Made by a program: the position numbers and the translations under genes. Shown one piece after another: positions 17,125 to 26,681 of a DNA stretch of 64,000 nt. Each line of letters opens with the position of its first letter. Position 1 is the stretch's first letter. Below the pieces are notes generated by a model. It made no database searches, was not told the origin of the DNA, and was given only the letters and a program-made list of their open reading frames with translations. This DNA is from Deltaproteobacteria bacterium (GTDB taxonomy: Bacteria; Myxococcota_A; UBA9160; JAJDAL01), in assembly GCA_029261875.1 (NCBI GenBank), contig JAJDAL010000021.1, forward strand, positions 124,001 to 188,000, given 5' to 3'.

Positions 17125-18213
17125 TCAGCGAGCGATCAGCCGGAACGTTTCCTCGACCACCGCTTGGGCGGCCTCGGGCTTGGCGAGTGCCGCCGCATTC
17201 TCACTCATGCGACGAATCTGATCGGGAGCGGCGGCCAACGATTCGAGTGTCTCGACGACGCTCTTGGTCTCCAACTCTCGGCCATCCAACAACAGTCCAG
17301 CGCCTTTTTCCACCAGCGCCCGCGCGTTGGCGGCCTGGTGGTCGTCGGCCGCGTAAGGATAGGGCACGAAGACCGCCGCGAGACCTGCCAGCGTGAGTTC
17401 GGCCACGGTAATGGCTCCGGCTCGGCACAGGGCCAGGTCCGCCCAGCGGTAGCGGCGGGGCATGTCGGGTTCGAATTCGACGACTTCCGCCTCGATGCCC
17501 GCGGCCGAATAGGCGTCGCGAAGTGCGGGGCCGTCGTTGGGTCCGGATTGGTGAAAGATCGCGAAGCGTCCCCGGCCGAGTTGGGAGGCGGCCTCGAGCA
17601 TCGCGCGGTTGATCTGTCGCGCTCCCTGACTCCCGCCGAAGATCAACAGATGGATTGGCGGCTTGGGGGTGTCGCGCGGCTCACTGCCCGCGAAGGCGTC
17701 GACCAGTGCGCGGCGCAGGGGCATTCCGACCGTTCGGATCCGGTCCGCCATGCGCGCAGGGAAGATTCCACTGGCGGATTCGAACCCCAGGAAGATGCGG
17801 CGAGCGAAGCGGGCCGCCATCCGGTTCGCGCGACCGGGGATGGCATTGGGTTCCAGCAGTACCACGGGGGTCCTGCGCGCAACGGCAGCCAACATTCCGG
17901 GAACCGCAGCGTAGCCGCCCACGGACACCACGACGTCGGGACGGAAACGCGCCAGCGCGCGCCAGGCCGTCCGGGTGGTCGACACCAATCCGAGTGCGCC
18001 CGCCACGCGTTCCCGGACGCCGCGCCCCATGATGGGTTGGGAATCCACGGAGATCAGTTCGTAGCCCGCCTGGGGGACCAGGCGCGTTTCGAGCCCGCGC
18101 TTCGACCCGAGAAACAACACCACATCGCCGCGTTCGGAAATGACTTCGGCCAAAGCCAGCGCGGGTGTCACGTGACCGCCGGTGCCGCCACCGGCCAATA
18201 CCCAGCGCGTCAA
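17125..18213 (-). CDS. murG: UDP-GlcNAc transferase MurG (lipid II synthesis)
   Basis: A 362-residue GT28 glycosyltransferase that adds GlcNAc to lipid I at the inner face of the membrane, making lipid II. The N-terminal glycine loop VLAGGGTGGHVTPALALA, the GGYAAVPGMLAA motif and the UDP-GlcNAc site CRAGAITVAELTLAGLAAVFVPYP are clear. The TTG at 18213 overlaps the ftsW stop as TTGA, with AGGTGG upstream; a GTG at 18222 would add three residues. The reading frame is open far upstream over ftsW, but that part is only antisense-like shadow. The gene is coupled to ftsW, as in many dcw clusters. Confidence 0.95.
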   Translation of the reverse strand: MTRWVLAGGGTGGHVTPALALAEVISERGDVVLFLGSKRGLETRLVPQAGYELISVDSQPIMGRGVRERVAGALGLVSTTRTAWRALARFRPDVVVSVGGYAAVPGMLAAVARRTPVVLLEPNAIPGRANRMAARFARRIFLGFESASGIFPARMADRIRTVGMPLRRALVDAFAGSEPRDTPKPPIHLLIFGGSQGARQINRAMLEAASQLGRGRFAIFHQSGPNDGPALRDAYSAAGIEAEVVEFEPDMPRRYRWADLALCRAGAITVAELTLAGLAAVFVPYPYAADDHQAANARALVEKGAGLLLDGRELETKSVVETLESLAAAPDQIRRMSENAAALAKPEAAQAVVEETFRLIAR

Positions 18214-19388
18214 CGTCTCCACCTTTGAAGAAGCTCTGCACCCCCGACTCCCGCTTTTGCCGGAGCCGATTCGAAGCGAGCCAAGCGCAACAACATCCCC
18301 ACGCAGATGAAGCTCACCAAGGTTGCGCTGCCACCGTAGGAGAGAAAGGGCAGGGGCAGTCCTTTGGGCGGAAGTAAGCCGGTCACGACGGCGGCGTTGG
18401 CGCCCGCGGGCAGGGCGATCAGGGCCGTCATCGCGAATGCCACGAGCAGCGAGAACCGATCCTGTGCCCGGCCCGCGATCCGCAAGCCCGCAACCGCGAA
18501 GGCCGCGAAGCCACCCAAGACCACCAGCACGCCCACGAACCCGAGTTCTTCGCCAACGGCCGCCAGCATGAAGTCCGTGTGGGCTTCCGGGAGATAGAAG
18601 AGTTTCTGGCGACCGTCGCCGATCCCCACACCGAAGAATCCGCCCCGACCGAACGCTACGAAAGACTGCACCAACTGGAAGCCCTGGGTTTCCGCTGTGG
18701 CCCAGGGGTCGCGAAAGCCGAGCCAACGGTCGAGTGCATAGGGTTTGGCTTGTACGTAGGCGGCGAGGCCGAGCGCGCCGAGGGCGCCGGGAATCGTAAA
18801 TAGACGCAACGGAGCGCCGGCGACGAACAGCAACAAGCCCACGAGGAGGATGAGGATTGCGGCGTTGCCCATGTCGGGCTGCAGGAGCAGCAGGCTGGCG
18901 GGAACCAGCGCAAAGCCGAAGGTGGCAAGCGTGACGCGTGGATGGCGAACTTCGCGGCCCGGTTTGCCCGCCAGGAATGCGGCCACCACCATCAGGGTCG
19001 CCCATTTCGTGAGTTCCGCGGGCTGGAATCGCATGCCGATCCCCGGGATGTCGAGCCAACGCTGCGCGCCATTCACCCGCACGCCCGCGAACGCGGTAAC
19101 GATCAACAGGAGGATGGAGACGATCCACAAGGGGAGGGCCCAGCGATGCCATAGGGCGAGGGGAACTCGGGCGACCGCCCACGCACAACCGATCCCCAGT
19201 GCGAGCATGAAGCAATGGCGTACCCAGTGGGAGGGGATCGCACTTCCCGGGGACAGCGGCGCAGTGGTGCTGTAGATCATCACGAAGCCCAAGCCGGCCA
19301 GGATTGCGGTGGCGGCGATGATCCCACCGTCGAGCCCGTGGCTCGACGGCGGCTCGACGGATTCATTCCGGCGCGTGCCATATTTCAT
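18210..19388 (-). CDS. ftsW: SEDS-family peptidoglycan glycosyltransferase FtsW
   Basis: A 392-residue polytopic membrane protein that polymerises lipid II at the septum with its partner FtsI. About ten hydrophobic segments can be counted. Family motifs include NGAQRWLDIPGIGMRFQPAE, LLLQPDMGNAAILILL, the large periplasmic loop with RWLGFRDPW, and the C-terminal GLLPPKGLPLPFLSYGGSA. The ATG at 19388 overlaps the murD stop (ATGA) and follows CAGGAGAC, so the longer frame to 19481 is rejected. Confidence 0.96.
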   Translation of the reverse strand: MKYGTRRNESVEPPSSHGLDGGIIAATAILAGLGFVMIYSTTAPLSPGSAIPSHWVRHCFMLALGIGCAWAVARVPLALWHRWALPLWIVSILLLIVTAFAGVRVNGAQRWLDIPGIGMRFQPAELTKWATLMVVAAFLAGKPGREVRHPRVTLATFGFALVPASLLLLQPDMGNAAILILLVGLLLFVAGAPLRLFTIPGALGALGLAAYVQAKPYALDRWLGFRDPWATAETQGFQLVQSFVAFGRGGFFGVGIGDGRQKLFYLPEAHTDFMLAAVGEELGFVGVLVVLGGFAAFAVAGLRIAGRAQDRFSLLVAFAMTALIALPAGANAAVVTGLLPPKGLPLPFLSYGGSATLVSFICVGMLLRLARFESAPAKAGVGGAELLQRWRR

Positions 19389-20719
19389 GAACCGTCTCCT
19401 GCGGGGCGAATCGATTCCACGGCGCGCGCGAAACAATCCCCGCGATCCTCGAAATCTCGGAACTGATCGAAACTCGCGCAAGCCGGCGACAACAGAACCA
19501 CGTCTCCAGATTTAGCCATTTTCGCCGCGCTGGCGACGGCGGCCTCCAGGGATTCGGCCCGCTGGGTGGGGATGCGACCCACGAGCGCCGCTTCGAGCAG
19601 CGGTGTGGCGCGCCCGATCAGCACGGCGTCGCGAACGCGTGCGGCCGCGATCTCGGCCAGGCAATCGTAGTCGAGGCCTTTGTCTGCACCGCCGGCAATC
19701 CAGATCACCGGGCGGTCGATGCTCGAAAGCGAGCGCAGGGCAGCCCCGGGATTGGTGGCTTTCGAATCGTTTACGTAGTCGACACCGCGCAGGGTCGCCA
19801 CGTGCTGCATGCGATGGGGGAGCCCGCGAAAACCGAACAAGCCCTCCGCGGCTTTGTCGACGCCTACGCCCAGGGCAGCCACGGCCGCGATGGCGGCAAG
19901 GGGGTTTTCGAGGGGCCGCAGGAACGTCGTGTCGAGGTTTTCGAGGGCGATGCGATGGGTCGTGCCCGAGGCGCGATGCAGGATCGAATGGGCGTCGAGC
20001 CAGCTTCCCGACTCCACCGGCGCAGACCGTCGGAACCATCGCACGGGACAGGGGATTCGGTCCGCCAGCGCCGCTACCGCGGGATCGTCGCCGTTCAATA
20101 CCGCGCTGTCGCCCTCGCCCTGGGTGGCGAAGATCCGCGCTTTCGCCGCCGCGTAGGCGTCGAAGCTTCCGTGGCGATCGAGGTGGTCGGGGCTGAGGTT
20201 GAGGAGTACCGAAACGCGCGGGCGGAAGGCTTCGACGGTTTCCAATTGAAAAGACGAAACCTCGAGGACCGCGACGTCGAGGGGCTCGCCCACCAGGGAC
20301 AAGGCGGGCGTGCCGATGTTTCCCGCGGCCCGTGCGCGCAACCCCGCGGCGCGGAGGCAAGCTTCGATCAGCGTGCAGGTGGTGGACTTTCCATTGGTTC
20401 CCGTCACGGCCACGATCGGAATCGACAGGGCGCGGTAGGCGATTTCCAGATCGCCCCAGACGCGAACCGCGCGCTCGGCGTAGCGCTCCCGGGGGACGCC
20501 CGGGCTCGGAACCACGAGGTCGAATTCCGCCGGATCCGGGAACGGTTCACCGATGCGAAGGTCGTTGGCGGCGATGGATTCCAGGTTCGACAAGGCTTCG
20601 CGCGGGCGCTCGTCCGCACCCACCACCTGTGCGGCGTGGTCGCGGCAAAACTCGACGACGCTGCGCCCGGTCCGGCCCAGGCCCAAGACCAATACGCGTT
20701 TGCCCGCAAGCTCGCGCAC
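19385..20719 (-). CDS. murD: UDP-MurNAc-L-alanine--D-glutamate ligase MurD
   Basis: A 444-residue ligase that adds D-Glu to UDP-MurNAc-L-Ala. It shows the N-terminal RVLVLGLGRTGRSVVEF, the P-loop VAVTGTNGKSTTCTLIEA (about 108-125), LLNLSPDHLDRHGSF, and the C-terminal VDYVNDSKATNPGAALRSL and VVLLSPACASFDQF that bind the D-Glu product. The start is GTG at 20719, which shares one base with the mraY stop (TAGTG). The much longer open frame that continues to 23164 runs over mraY and murF and is not coding there. Confidence 0.96.
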   Translation of the reverse strand: MRELAGKRVLVLGLGRTGRSVVEFCRDHAAQVVGADERPREALSNLESIAANDLRIGEPFPDPAEFDLVVPSPGVPRERYAERAVRVWGDLEIAYRALSIPIVAVTGTNGKSTTCTLIEACLRAAGLRARAAGNIGTPALSLVGEPLDVAVLEVSSFQLETVEAFRPRVSVLLNLSPDHLDRHGSFDAYAAAKARIFATQGEGDSAVLNGDDPAVAALADRIPCPVRWFRRSAPVESGSWLDAHSILHRASGTTHRIALENLDTTFLRPLENPLAAIAAVAALGVGVDKAAEGLFGFRGLPHRMQHVATLRGVDYVNDSKATNPGAALRSLSSIDRPVIWIAGGADKGLDYDCLAEIAAARVRDAVLIGRATPLLEAALVGRIPTQRAESLEAAVASAAKMAKSGDVVLLSPACASFDQFRDFEDRGDCFARAVESIRPAGDGS

Positions 20720-21792
20720 TAGCGAAGTTTCAGGGAGGAGATGGCGACCAGGCCGAGGATGATCGAAATGATCCAGAAACGAACGACGATCTTTTGCTCG
20801 GGCCAGCCCAGCTGTTCGAAGTGGTGGTGGATGGGCGCCATGCGGAACACGCGCTTGCCCGTCAATTTGAAGGAAGCCACTTGAATCATGACCGACAGCG
20901 CTTCCATGACGAAGATCCCCCCCACGACGCCGAGCAGGATTTCCTGACGAATCACCACCGCAATCGTCCCCAGGGCGCCGCCCAGGGCGAGGGATCCCAC
21001 GTCGCCCATGAAGAGTTGGGCGGGATAGGTGTTGAACCAAAGAAAGCCCAACCCGCCTCCCACGAGGGCGCCGCAAAAAATGGCCAGCTGACCGCTCCCG
21101 GACACATGCTTGATGGCCAGGTATTCCGCGATTCCCGAATGGCCGGCAGCGTACGAGAGCACGACGAAGCTTCCGGCGGCGATCATGACGGGTCCGATGG
21201 CGAGGCCGTCGAGGCCGTCCGTGAGATTGACCGCGTTGCTGGCGCCGACGATGATGAGTGCGGCCAGGGGGACGTACGCCCATCCCAAGTTGGGTGTGAA
21301 GTCCTTGAAGAAGGGAACCGCGAGTTCCTTGTCGAAACTCGGGTCCAAGTAGATTGCGACGGCGACCACGATGGCGATCGAGAACTGCCAGAAGAGTTTG
21401 GTTCGCGCTCGAATCCCCTCGTTCTTCCCGCTGCGGACTTTGATGAAGTCGTCGACGAAACCCAACGCGCCGTAGCCCGTGGTTACCGCCAGCACGATCC
21501 AAACGAAGCGGTTGGTGAGTTCGGACCACAACAATACGGCGACCAGCAGCGACAGGAGAATCAACAGTCCGCCCATGGTGGGCGTTCCGGCCTTGTCCTG
21601 GTGGGCCGGGCCGATTTCGCGGATCGGTTGGCCGACGCGAAGCCGGGAGAGCGCGCGGATGAGCGGTGGCCCGACGGCGAAGGAGATGAAGAGCGCCGTC
21701 AACGCCGCGGCCGCGGTGCGGAAGGTGATGTAGCGAACGACGTTGAATCCCCCGAACTCGGCGGCGAGGGGATAAAGCAAGTGATAGAGCAT
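20719..21792 (-). CDS. mraY: Phospho-MurNAc-pentapeptide transferase MraY
   Basis: A 357-residue integral membrane enzyme that moves phospho-MurNAc-pentapeptide onto undecaprenyl phosphate, forming lipid I. Ten hydrophobic segments are visible, with the family signatures HQDKAGTPTMGGLLIL, the catalytic region VNLTDGLDGLAIGP, FNTYPAQLFMGDVGSLALGG and MAPIHHHFEQLGWPEQKIVVRF. Length is normal (about 360). The ATG follows directly on the murF stop (TAGATG) with AAGGAG upstream. Confidence 0.97.
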   Translation of the reverse strand: MLYHLLYPLAAEFGGFNVVRYITFRTAAAALTALFISFAVGPPLIRALSRLRVGQPIREIGPAHQDKAGTPTMGGLLILLSLLVAVLLWSELTNRFVWIVLAVTTGYGALGFVDDFIKVRSGKNEGIRARTKLFWQFSIAIVVAVAIYLDPSFDKELAVPFFKDFTPNLGWAYVPLAALIIVGASNAVNLTDGLDGLAIGPVMIAAGSFVVLSYAAGHSGIAEYLAIKHVSGSGQLAIFCGALVGGGLGFLWFNTYPAQLFMGDVGSLALGGALGTIAVVIRQEILLGVVGGIFVMEALSVMIQVASFKLTGKRVFRMAPIHHHFEQLGWPEQKIVVRFWIISIILGLVAISSLKLR

Positions 21793-23199
21793 CTAGCTCC
21801 TTTTCTCCCCGCAGAGGTCTTCGACGATCCGTTCCATCTGCATCGATCGCGAACCTTTGACGAGCACCCAATCGTTTCCCTGCAGCATTTCGCGAAGTCC
21901 GCGGCTGGCTTCTGCGTGATTCTTTGCCACGCGCACGCGATCGCGCGCCATTCCCGCGGTCGTGGCGCCCATTGCGACGTCTTCCGCATGGGCGCCGATG
22001 GCGAACACGAAATCCAGTTCGAGTTCGGCAAGCAGTTGACCCGTGGCGCGGTGCGCGGCTTGGGAGGTCGCGCCGAGTTCGCCCATGTCGCCCAATACGG
22101 CGATGCCCCGGGAAGTTCCCTTGAGTTCCGCCAGGCTGCGCAGGGCGACTTCCATGGATTGCGGATTGGCGTTGTAGGTGTCGTTGATGACGATGATGTT
22201 GCGGGGGAGGGTGACGGATTCCATGCGGCCACCGATCGGGCGGTAATGGGCCAGTCCCGCCACCACGTCGTCGAGGCTGGCGCCGGCCGCCATGGCGCCG
22301 GCGGCTGCCGCGAGCGCGTTGGCGACGTTCACCTCCGAAAGTCCCGCGACGTGGGCGGCCGACGTGCCGGCGGGCGTCACGAGTTGAAACGCGTGTCCGC
22401 GTTCGCCGAGGGTTCGCAGGTCGACGGCGCGGAAATCCGCGTCGCCGCCCAGCCCGAACGTCCAGCAGCGGGCTTGGGTTCGTTGGGATTGCGCCATCAC
22501 GCGCGGGTCGTCGGCGTTCACGACGGCGGTGCCCTTGGGGTCGAGGCGCGCGAGCAGGTCGCCTTTCTCGTCGGCGATGGCCTCTTGGGTTCCCAGGTTT
22601 TCGATGTGGGCGGTGCCCACGTTGGTCACGATGGCCACGGTAGGGTTTGCGATGTCGGCCAGGGGGGCGATCTCGCCGCGGTGGTTCATCCCGATCTCGA
22701 CCACGATCGAGCGGCAATCGGCATCGCGTCGCAACAGGGCGAGGGGAAGGCCGTAGGCGTTGTTCCAATTTCCAGGATTCTTGAGGCACGGCTGTGAAAC
22801 ACTCAAGATCGATGCACACATTTCTTTGGTGGTGGTTTTCCCGTTGCTTCCGGTGATGGCCACTACCGGCCCGTCGAAGCCAGCCCGATGGGCTTTGGCG
22901 AGGAGGCCGAGCGCGAGCGTGGTGTCGTCGCATTCGACGATGCAATGGTGGTTGCCCTTCGATGCAAGCGGCTTCGCCGCCCCGCGTTCCACCAGGAGTC
23001 CCGTGACGCCGGTCGCGATGGCTTGTTCGAGATAATCGTGGCCGTCGTTGCGCGGTCCCCGGATGGCCACGAAGAGTTGGCCGGATTCGACTTCGCGGCT
23101 GTCGATGGAGACGCCGCGGAAGCGCGCGTCGGGTTGACCCTCGAGCAGCCTGCCACCGGTCCAATCGGCGAGCTCCTTGGCAGAAAAGGGCAGCGTCAT
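21793..23199 (-). CDS. murF: UDP-MurNAc-tripeptide--D-alanyl-D-alanine ligase MurF
   Basis: A 468-residue ligase that completes the cytoplasmic peptide by adding D-Ala-D-Ala. The N-terminal domain (GVSIDSREVESGQLFVAIRG), P-loop VAITGSNGKTTTKEMCASIL (about 111-130), IGMNHRGEIAPLADIANPT and the C-terminal IVINDTYNANPQSMEVALRSL are diagnostic for MurF against MurE. The ATG at 23199 overlaps the murE stop as ATGA and has GAGGAGAC in front. A ddl gene, which would supply the dipeptide, is not in this cluster. Confidence 0.96.
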   Translation of the reverse strand: MTLPFSAKELADWTGGRLLEGQPDARFRGVSIDSREVESGQLFVAIRGPRNDGHDYLEQAIATGVTGLLVERGAAKPLASKGNHHCIVECDDTTLALGLLAKAHRAGFDGPVVAITGSNGKTTTKEMCASILSVSQPCLKNPGNWNNAYGLPLALLRRDADCRSIVVEIGMNHRGEIAPLADIANPTVAIVTNVGTAHIENLGTQEAIADEKGDLLARLDPKGTAVVNADDPRVMAQSQRTQARCWTFGLGGDADFRAVDLRTLGERGHAFQLVTPAGTSAAHVAGLSEVNVANALAAAAGAMAAGASLDDVVAGLAHYRPIGGRMESVTLPRNIIVINDTYNANPQSMEVALRSLAELKGTSRGIAVLGDMGELGATSQAAHRATGQLLAELELDFVFAIGAHAEDVAMGATTAGMARDRVRVAKNHAEASRGLREMLQGNDWVLVKGSRSMQMERIVEDLCGEKRS

Positions 23200-24734
23200 C
23201 CGTCTCCTCTTCGACCCAGGGCCGCCAGGGCTTCGATTCGGTCGTCGAACGGGAGGCGTTCCCGTCCGATGATTTGGTAGTCCTCGTGGCCCTTTCCCGC
23301 CACGATTACCGTGTCTTCGGGCTTCGCGAGTGCCACCGCCAGGGCAATGGCGGCGCGCCGATCCGGGATCACCGTGTAGGCTGCGCCCGTGCGGTCCAGC
23401 GCCTCGGCCGCGACGCGCTCGAGGGTGCCGAGGCCCGCCTCCACGTCCCGTAGGATCGCCAGGGGGTCTTCGGTGCGCGGATTGTCGGAGGTTGCGATCA
23501 CGCGGTCGCTGTAGCGCGTGACCGCCTGGGCCATCAGGGGCCGCTTGCCGCGGTCCCGGTCGCCTCCACAACCGAAAACCGTAATCAACCGGGCTCGGGC
23601 CAGGGGCCGCATGGCGCGCAGCACCTTGTCCACCGCATCCGGTGTGTGGGCGTAATCCACGATGACGGTCGGGGAGTTGGGAAGCTCCGCTCCGACACGC
23701 TCGACGCGGCCCGGCACCTGGGGACATTCCGCAATCCCCTGGACGATGGCGGCATTCGCAATCCCGAGCGCGTGCGCCAGTCCCACGGCCAGCAACATGT
23801 TTTCGAGATTGAAATCGCCGACCAACGGAAGATCGAGGGCGAGGACGGCTCCGTCGGGCATTTGGAGTTGTGCGCAGCTTCCGTCGAGAGACACGCGGGA
23901 TTGGGCGAGTCGGATGTCGGCACCGGTGTCCGATCGGCGGGAAACCGTGAGAATGCGCGCGCCGGCTTTGCGCGCCCGGTCGATGAACACGCTCGATGCA
24001 TCGTCGTCGAGGTTGATCACCGCACTACCGCCGGGCGCGATGTGGCGCTCGAACAGCAGGGCCTTGGCGTCGCGGTAGGCGTCCATGTTCTCGTGAAAAT
24101 CGAGATGGTCCTGGGTGAGATTCGTAATGCCCGCCACAACGAATTGGCAGCCCTCGACGCGCCCCACTTCGAGTCCGTGGGACGAGACCTCCATGCTCAC
24201 GGCCTCCACGCCGTGGGTCAGCATGGCGCGCAGGGTGTGCTGGAGATCGAGACTCTCGGGCGTGGTGTTGAGTGCGGGAATGCGTTCTGCGCCGTAGCGA
24301 ATCTCGACGGTTCCAATGACGCCGGTTCGGATGCCCGCCGCGCGCAGAATCGAATCGATCAGATACGACGTACTCGTCTTTCCGTTGGTGCCCGTGATTC
24401 CGACGAGCTTGAGCTCGCGCGCCGGGTGGCCGTAATACGCCGTCGCGAGGTGGGCGAGAGCCCGACGCGAGTTGGGGACCAGGACGCGCGCACAATCTCC
24501 CCAATCGATTTCCGCGGGTTCACTCTCGACCACGACCGCGGCGGCGCCGTGTTCGAGCGCGCCCGGAATGAATGCGTGGCCGTCCGCTTCGGCCCCGCGT
24601 AGGGCGACGAAGAGTTCGCCGGAGGTGACCTTTCTCGAGTCGTACTCGATACCGCGGATGACCGGGTCCTGGGACGGTGAGACGCGCGCTGCAAGGGTTT
24701 CCGGCAAAGCTTCCAATAACCGCGACAGCTTCAC
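23196..24734 (-). CDS. murE: UDP-MurNAc-L-Ala-D-Glu--meso-diaminopimelate ligase MurE
   Basis: A 512-residue ligase that adds the third amino acid of the stem peptide. The P-loop VGITGTNGKTSTSYLIDSIL, MEVSSHGLEVGRV, NLTQDHLDFHENMDAY and IVDYAHTPDAVDKVL are typical. The motif TSDNPRTEDP selects meso-diaminopimelate over lysine, so the wall should be the Gram-negative DAP type. The GTG at 24734 is 6 bases after the ftsI stop. The end is overlapped by murF. Confidence 0.97.
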   Translation of the reverse strand: MKLSRLLEALPETLAARVSPSQDPVIRGIEYDSRKVTSGELFVALRGAEADGHAFIPGALEHGAAAVVVESEPAEIDWGDCARVLVPNSRRALAHLATAYYGHPARELKLVGITGTNGKTSTSYLIDSILRAAGIRTGVIGTVEIRYGAERIPALNTTPESLDLQHTLRAMLTHGVEAVSMEVSSHGLEVGRVEGCQFVVAGITNLTQDHLDFHENMDAYRDAKALLFERHIAPGGSAVINLDDDASSVFIDRARKAGARILTVSRRSDTGADIRLAQSRVSLDGSCAQLQMPDGAVLALDLPLVGDFNLENMLLAVGLAHALGIANAAIVQGIAECPQVPGRVERVGAELPNSPTVIVDYAHTPDAVDKVLRAMRPLARARLITVFGCGGDRDRGKRPLMAQAVTRYSDRVIATSDNPRTEDPLAILRDVEAGLGTLERVAAEALDRTGAAYTVIPDRRAAIALAVALAKPEDTVIVAGKGHEDYQIIGRERLPFDDRIEALAALGRRGDG

Positions 24735-24740
24735 CGTGGC

Positions 24741-26681
24741 CTAACCTTCGCTCGGTTCGAAGCGTACCCGCACGCGTTGTTGTTGCCCGGCCACGATCGT
24801 TCCCGCGACGGGTTCTTGGTCCACCGCGCGCCCGTCGCCGATGACTTCGAGAATCAACGAACGCTGCTCACTCAGTTTTTGGACTTGAGGAAGCGTGAGT
24901 CCCTGAAAGTCGGGCAGTAGAAAACGCTCCCGTTTCACTTCCGGAACCACGGGCTTCGGGCGCGCTGCGGCGACGTTCTCCATATCGTAGACCGGCGTGG
25001 TTGCGATGCCGCGGTGGGTCAAGTGTGCGGCCGCGGTGGCGGCGAAAAGCGGCGCGGCGACCACGCCGCCCGTGTGCAGGTTCTGCCGCGGTGTGTCGAG
25101 GGCCACCACCACAGCGAGTTCCGGATCTTCGGCGGGGACGAGGCCCACGAACCACGCGATGTAGTCGTCCATCGAGTAGCTGCCGGTTTCCAGGTCGAAC
25201 TTCTGTGCCGTACCGGTTTTTCCCGCGACGCTTACACCGCGCAATTGGGCGCGTCGCCCGGTTCCGTCCGGCCCCGTTGCCAGTTCCATCATGCGCCGAA
25301 CTTCGCGCGCGGTTTCGGGGCTGATGACCCTTCGTACCTTCTCGGGCACGCCGTAGCGCCAGGGGCCGCCGGGTACGCGCCGCGCCGAGATCAGGCGGGG
25401 CTTGACCAGGATTCCGCCGTTTGCGAGTACCGCGGCGGCGCTGGCGATCTGCATCGCCGTAACGCTGATGCCCTGTCCAAAGGAAATCGTCGCGAAATCG
25501 ACCGGACGCCAGTTCTTCCAACTGCGAATCAACCCCGACGATTCGTCGGGGAACCCACTTCCGGTCGATCGACCGAATCCGAAGCGTCGCAAGTTGTCGT
25601 ATAGGGGTTCGGCACCCAAGGCGTGACCGATCTTGACGGCGCCGACGTTGCTCGATACCCGAATGATACTCGCGACATCGATCAGACCGTGGGCGCTGAC
25701 ATCGCGAATGACTTTGCCGGGAACCTGGAAGGTACCGCTCTCGCAGTCGAAAACGTCCGAAGGCTCGACGGCTTCGCGCTCGAGCGCTCCCGCCACGAGA
25801 AACACTTTGAGGATCGAGCCGGGTTCGTAGGCATCGAGCAGTGCCCGCGCCCGGGTCTCGACGTACTCGACGTTGCGAAAGCGGTTCGGGTTGAAGGTCG
25901 GGCGTTCCGCCAGGGAGAGTACTTCCCCCGTGTGGGGGTCGAGGGTGAGGACGATCCCGCCTTCCGCTTCGGAGAGTGCGATGGCGTGGTCGAGGGCCGC
26001 CTCGGCATCGGCTTGTAGCGCCGCATCGATGGTCAGCGCAATGTCCCCGCCGGCCGTAGAGAGCGCATCGATATTCGATACGGCGAGCAGGCGTCCGCGG
26101 GCGTCGCGTTCGACGGGGTAGCGCCGGGCGCTGCCCTGCAGCCAATCGTCTTCCTGTTGCTCGATACCGCGTACGCCGACACCGTCGATGTTCGCGAAGC
26201 CCAAGACCTGGGCGGCGAGCTCGTCGTAGGGATACGAGCGTCCGGCCTCGCGCACGATGCCGATCCCTTTCAGGTCGAGCGCGTCGATCCGCAGCGCCGC
26301 TTCTTCCGACACCCACCGCGACAGAAAGACGAAGGGTTGATCGACCGCCAAACGTTTGCGCAAACTGGACGATTTGGTGTCGAGAATGGGAGCCAGGGCC
26401 GTGGCGGTCGCGTCCACGGATCCGATTTGACGCGGAAGGGCGAACACGGACGGATGCTCGATCGAGAGCGTCAGCTCGGCAAGGTTGCGATCGAAGATGG
26501 TGCCGCGTTCGGCCGCGAGGCGAATGGCGGTCTGGGTCTGTTGTACGCCGCGTCGGGCACCGCGCGTATCGATCACCGCGAGTTGCCCCGCGCGAATCGC
26601 CACCAGAACGAAGCCAACCAGCAGAAGCACGCGCATTACCGCGAGGCGGCGCGAGGCGATCCGCAGGTCGGGTGATCTCAT
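24741..26681 (-). CDS. ftsI: Septal peptidoglycan transpeptidase FtsI (PBP3-type) with PASTA domain
   Basis: A 646-residue class B penicillin-binding protein that crosslinks septal peptidoglycan. It has a short cytoplasmic tail, one membrane helix (about 16-34), a dimerisation (pedestal) domain and a transpeptidase domain with the SxxK motif SILK (289-292), SSN (343-345) and KTGTAQ (488-493). A PASTA domain closes the protein (about 590-646, LPDFQGLTLPQVQKLSEQ). The residue set EPGSILKVF differs from the common EPGSTFKPF, but the catalytic Ser and Lys are kept. The start ATG overlaps the ftsL stop (ATGA). Confidence 0.96.
   Translation of the reverse strand: MRSPDLRIASRRLAVMRVLLLVGFVLVAIRAGQLAVIDTRGARRGVQQTQTAIRLAAERGTIFDRNLAELTLSIEHPSVFALPRQIGSVDATATALAPILDTKSSSLRKRLAVDQPFVFLSRWVSEEAALRIDALDLKGIGIVREAGRSYPYDELAAQVLGFANIDGVGVRGIEQQEDDWLQGSARRYPVERDARGRLLAVSNIDALSTAGGDIALTIDAALQADAEAALDHAIALSEAEGGIVLTLDPHTGEVLSLAERPTFNPNRFRNVEYVETRARALLDAYEPGSILKVFLVAGALEREAVEPSDVFDCESGTFQVPGKVIRDVSAHGLIDVASIIRVSSNVGAVKIGHALGAEPLYDNLRRFGFGRSTGSGFPDESSGLIRSWKNWRPVDFATISFGQGISVTAMQIASAAAVLANGGILVKPRLISARRVPGGPWRYGVPEKVRRVISPETAREVRRMMELATGPDGTGRRAQLRGVSVAGKTGTAQKFDLETGSYSMDDYIAWFVGLVPAEDPELAVVVALDTPRQNLHTGGVVAAPLFAATAAAHLTHRGIATTPVYDMENVAAARPKPVVPEVKRERFLLPDFQGLTLPQVQKLSEQRSLILEVIGDGRAVDQEPVAGTIVAGQQQRVRVRFEPSEG

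Noticed and set aside
17125-19215. A 696-codon frame suggesting an FtsW-MurG fusion or an extended MurG
   Set aside because: The N-terminal half is out of phase with the well-conserved ftsW and has no homology pattern; MurG motifs begin right after the TTG at 18213.
19385-23164. A 1259-codon frame on the minus strand over murD, mraY and murF
   Set aside because: Only its last third is real (murD from the GTG at 20719). The rest is low-complexity Arg/Pro/Gly sequence out of phase with intact mraY and murF.
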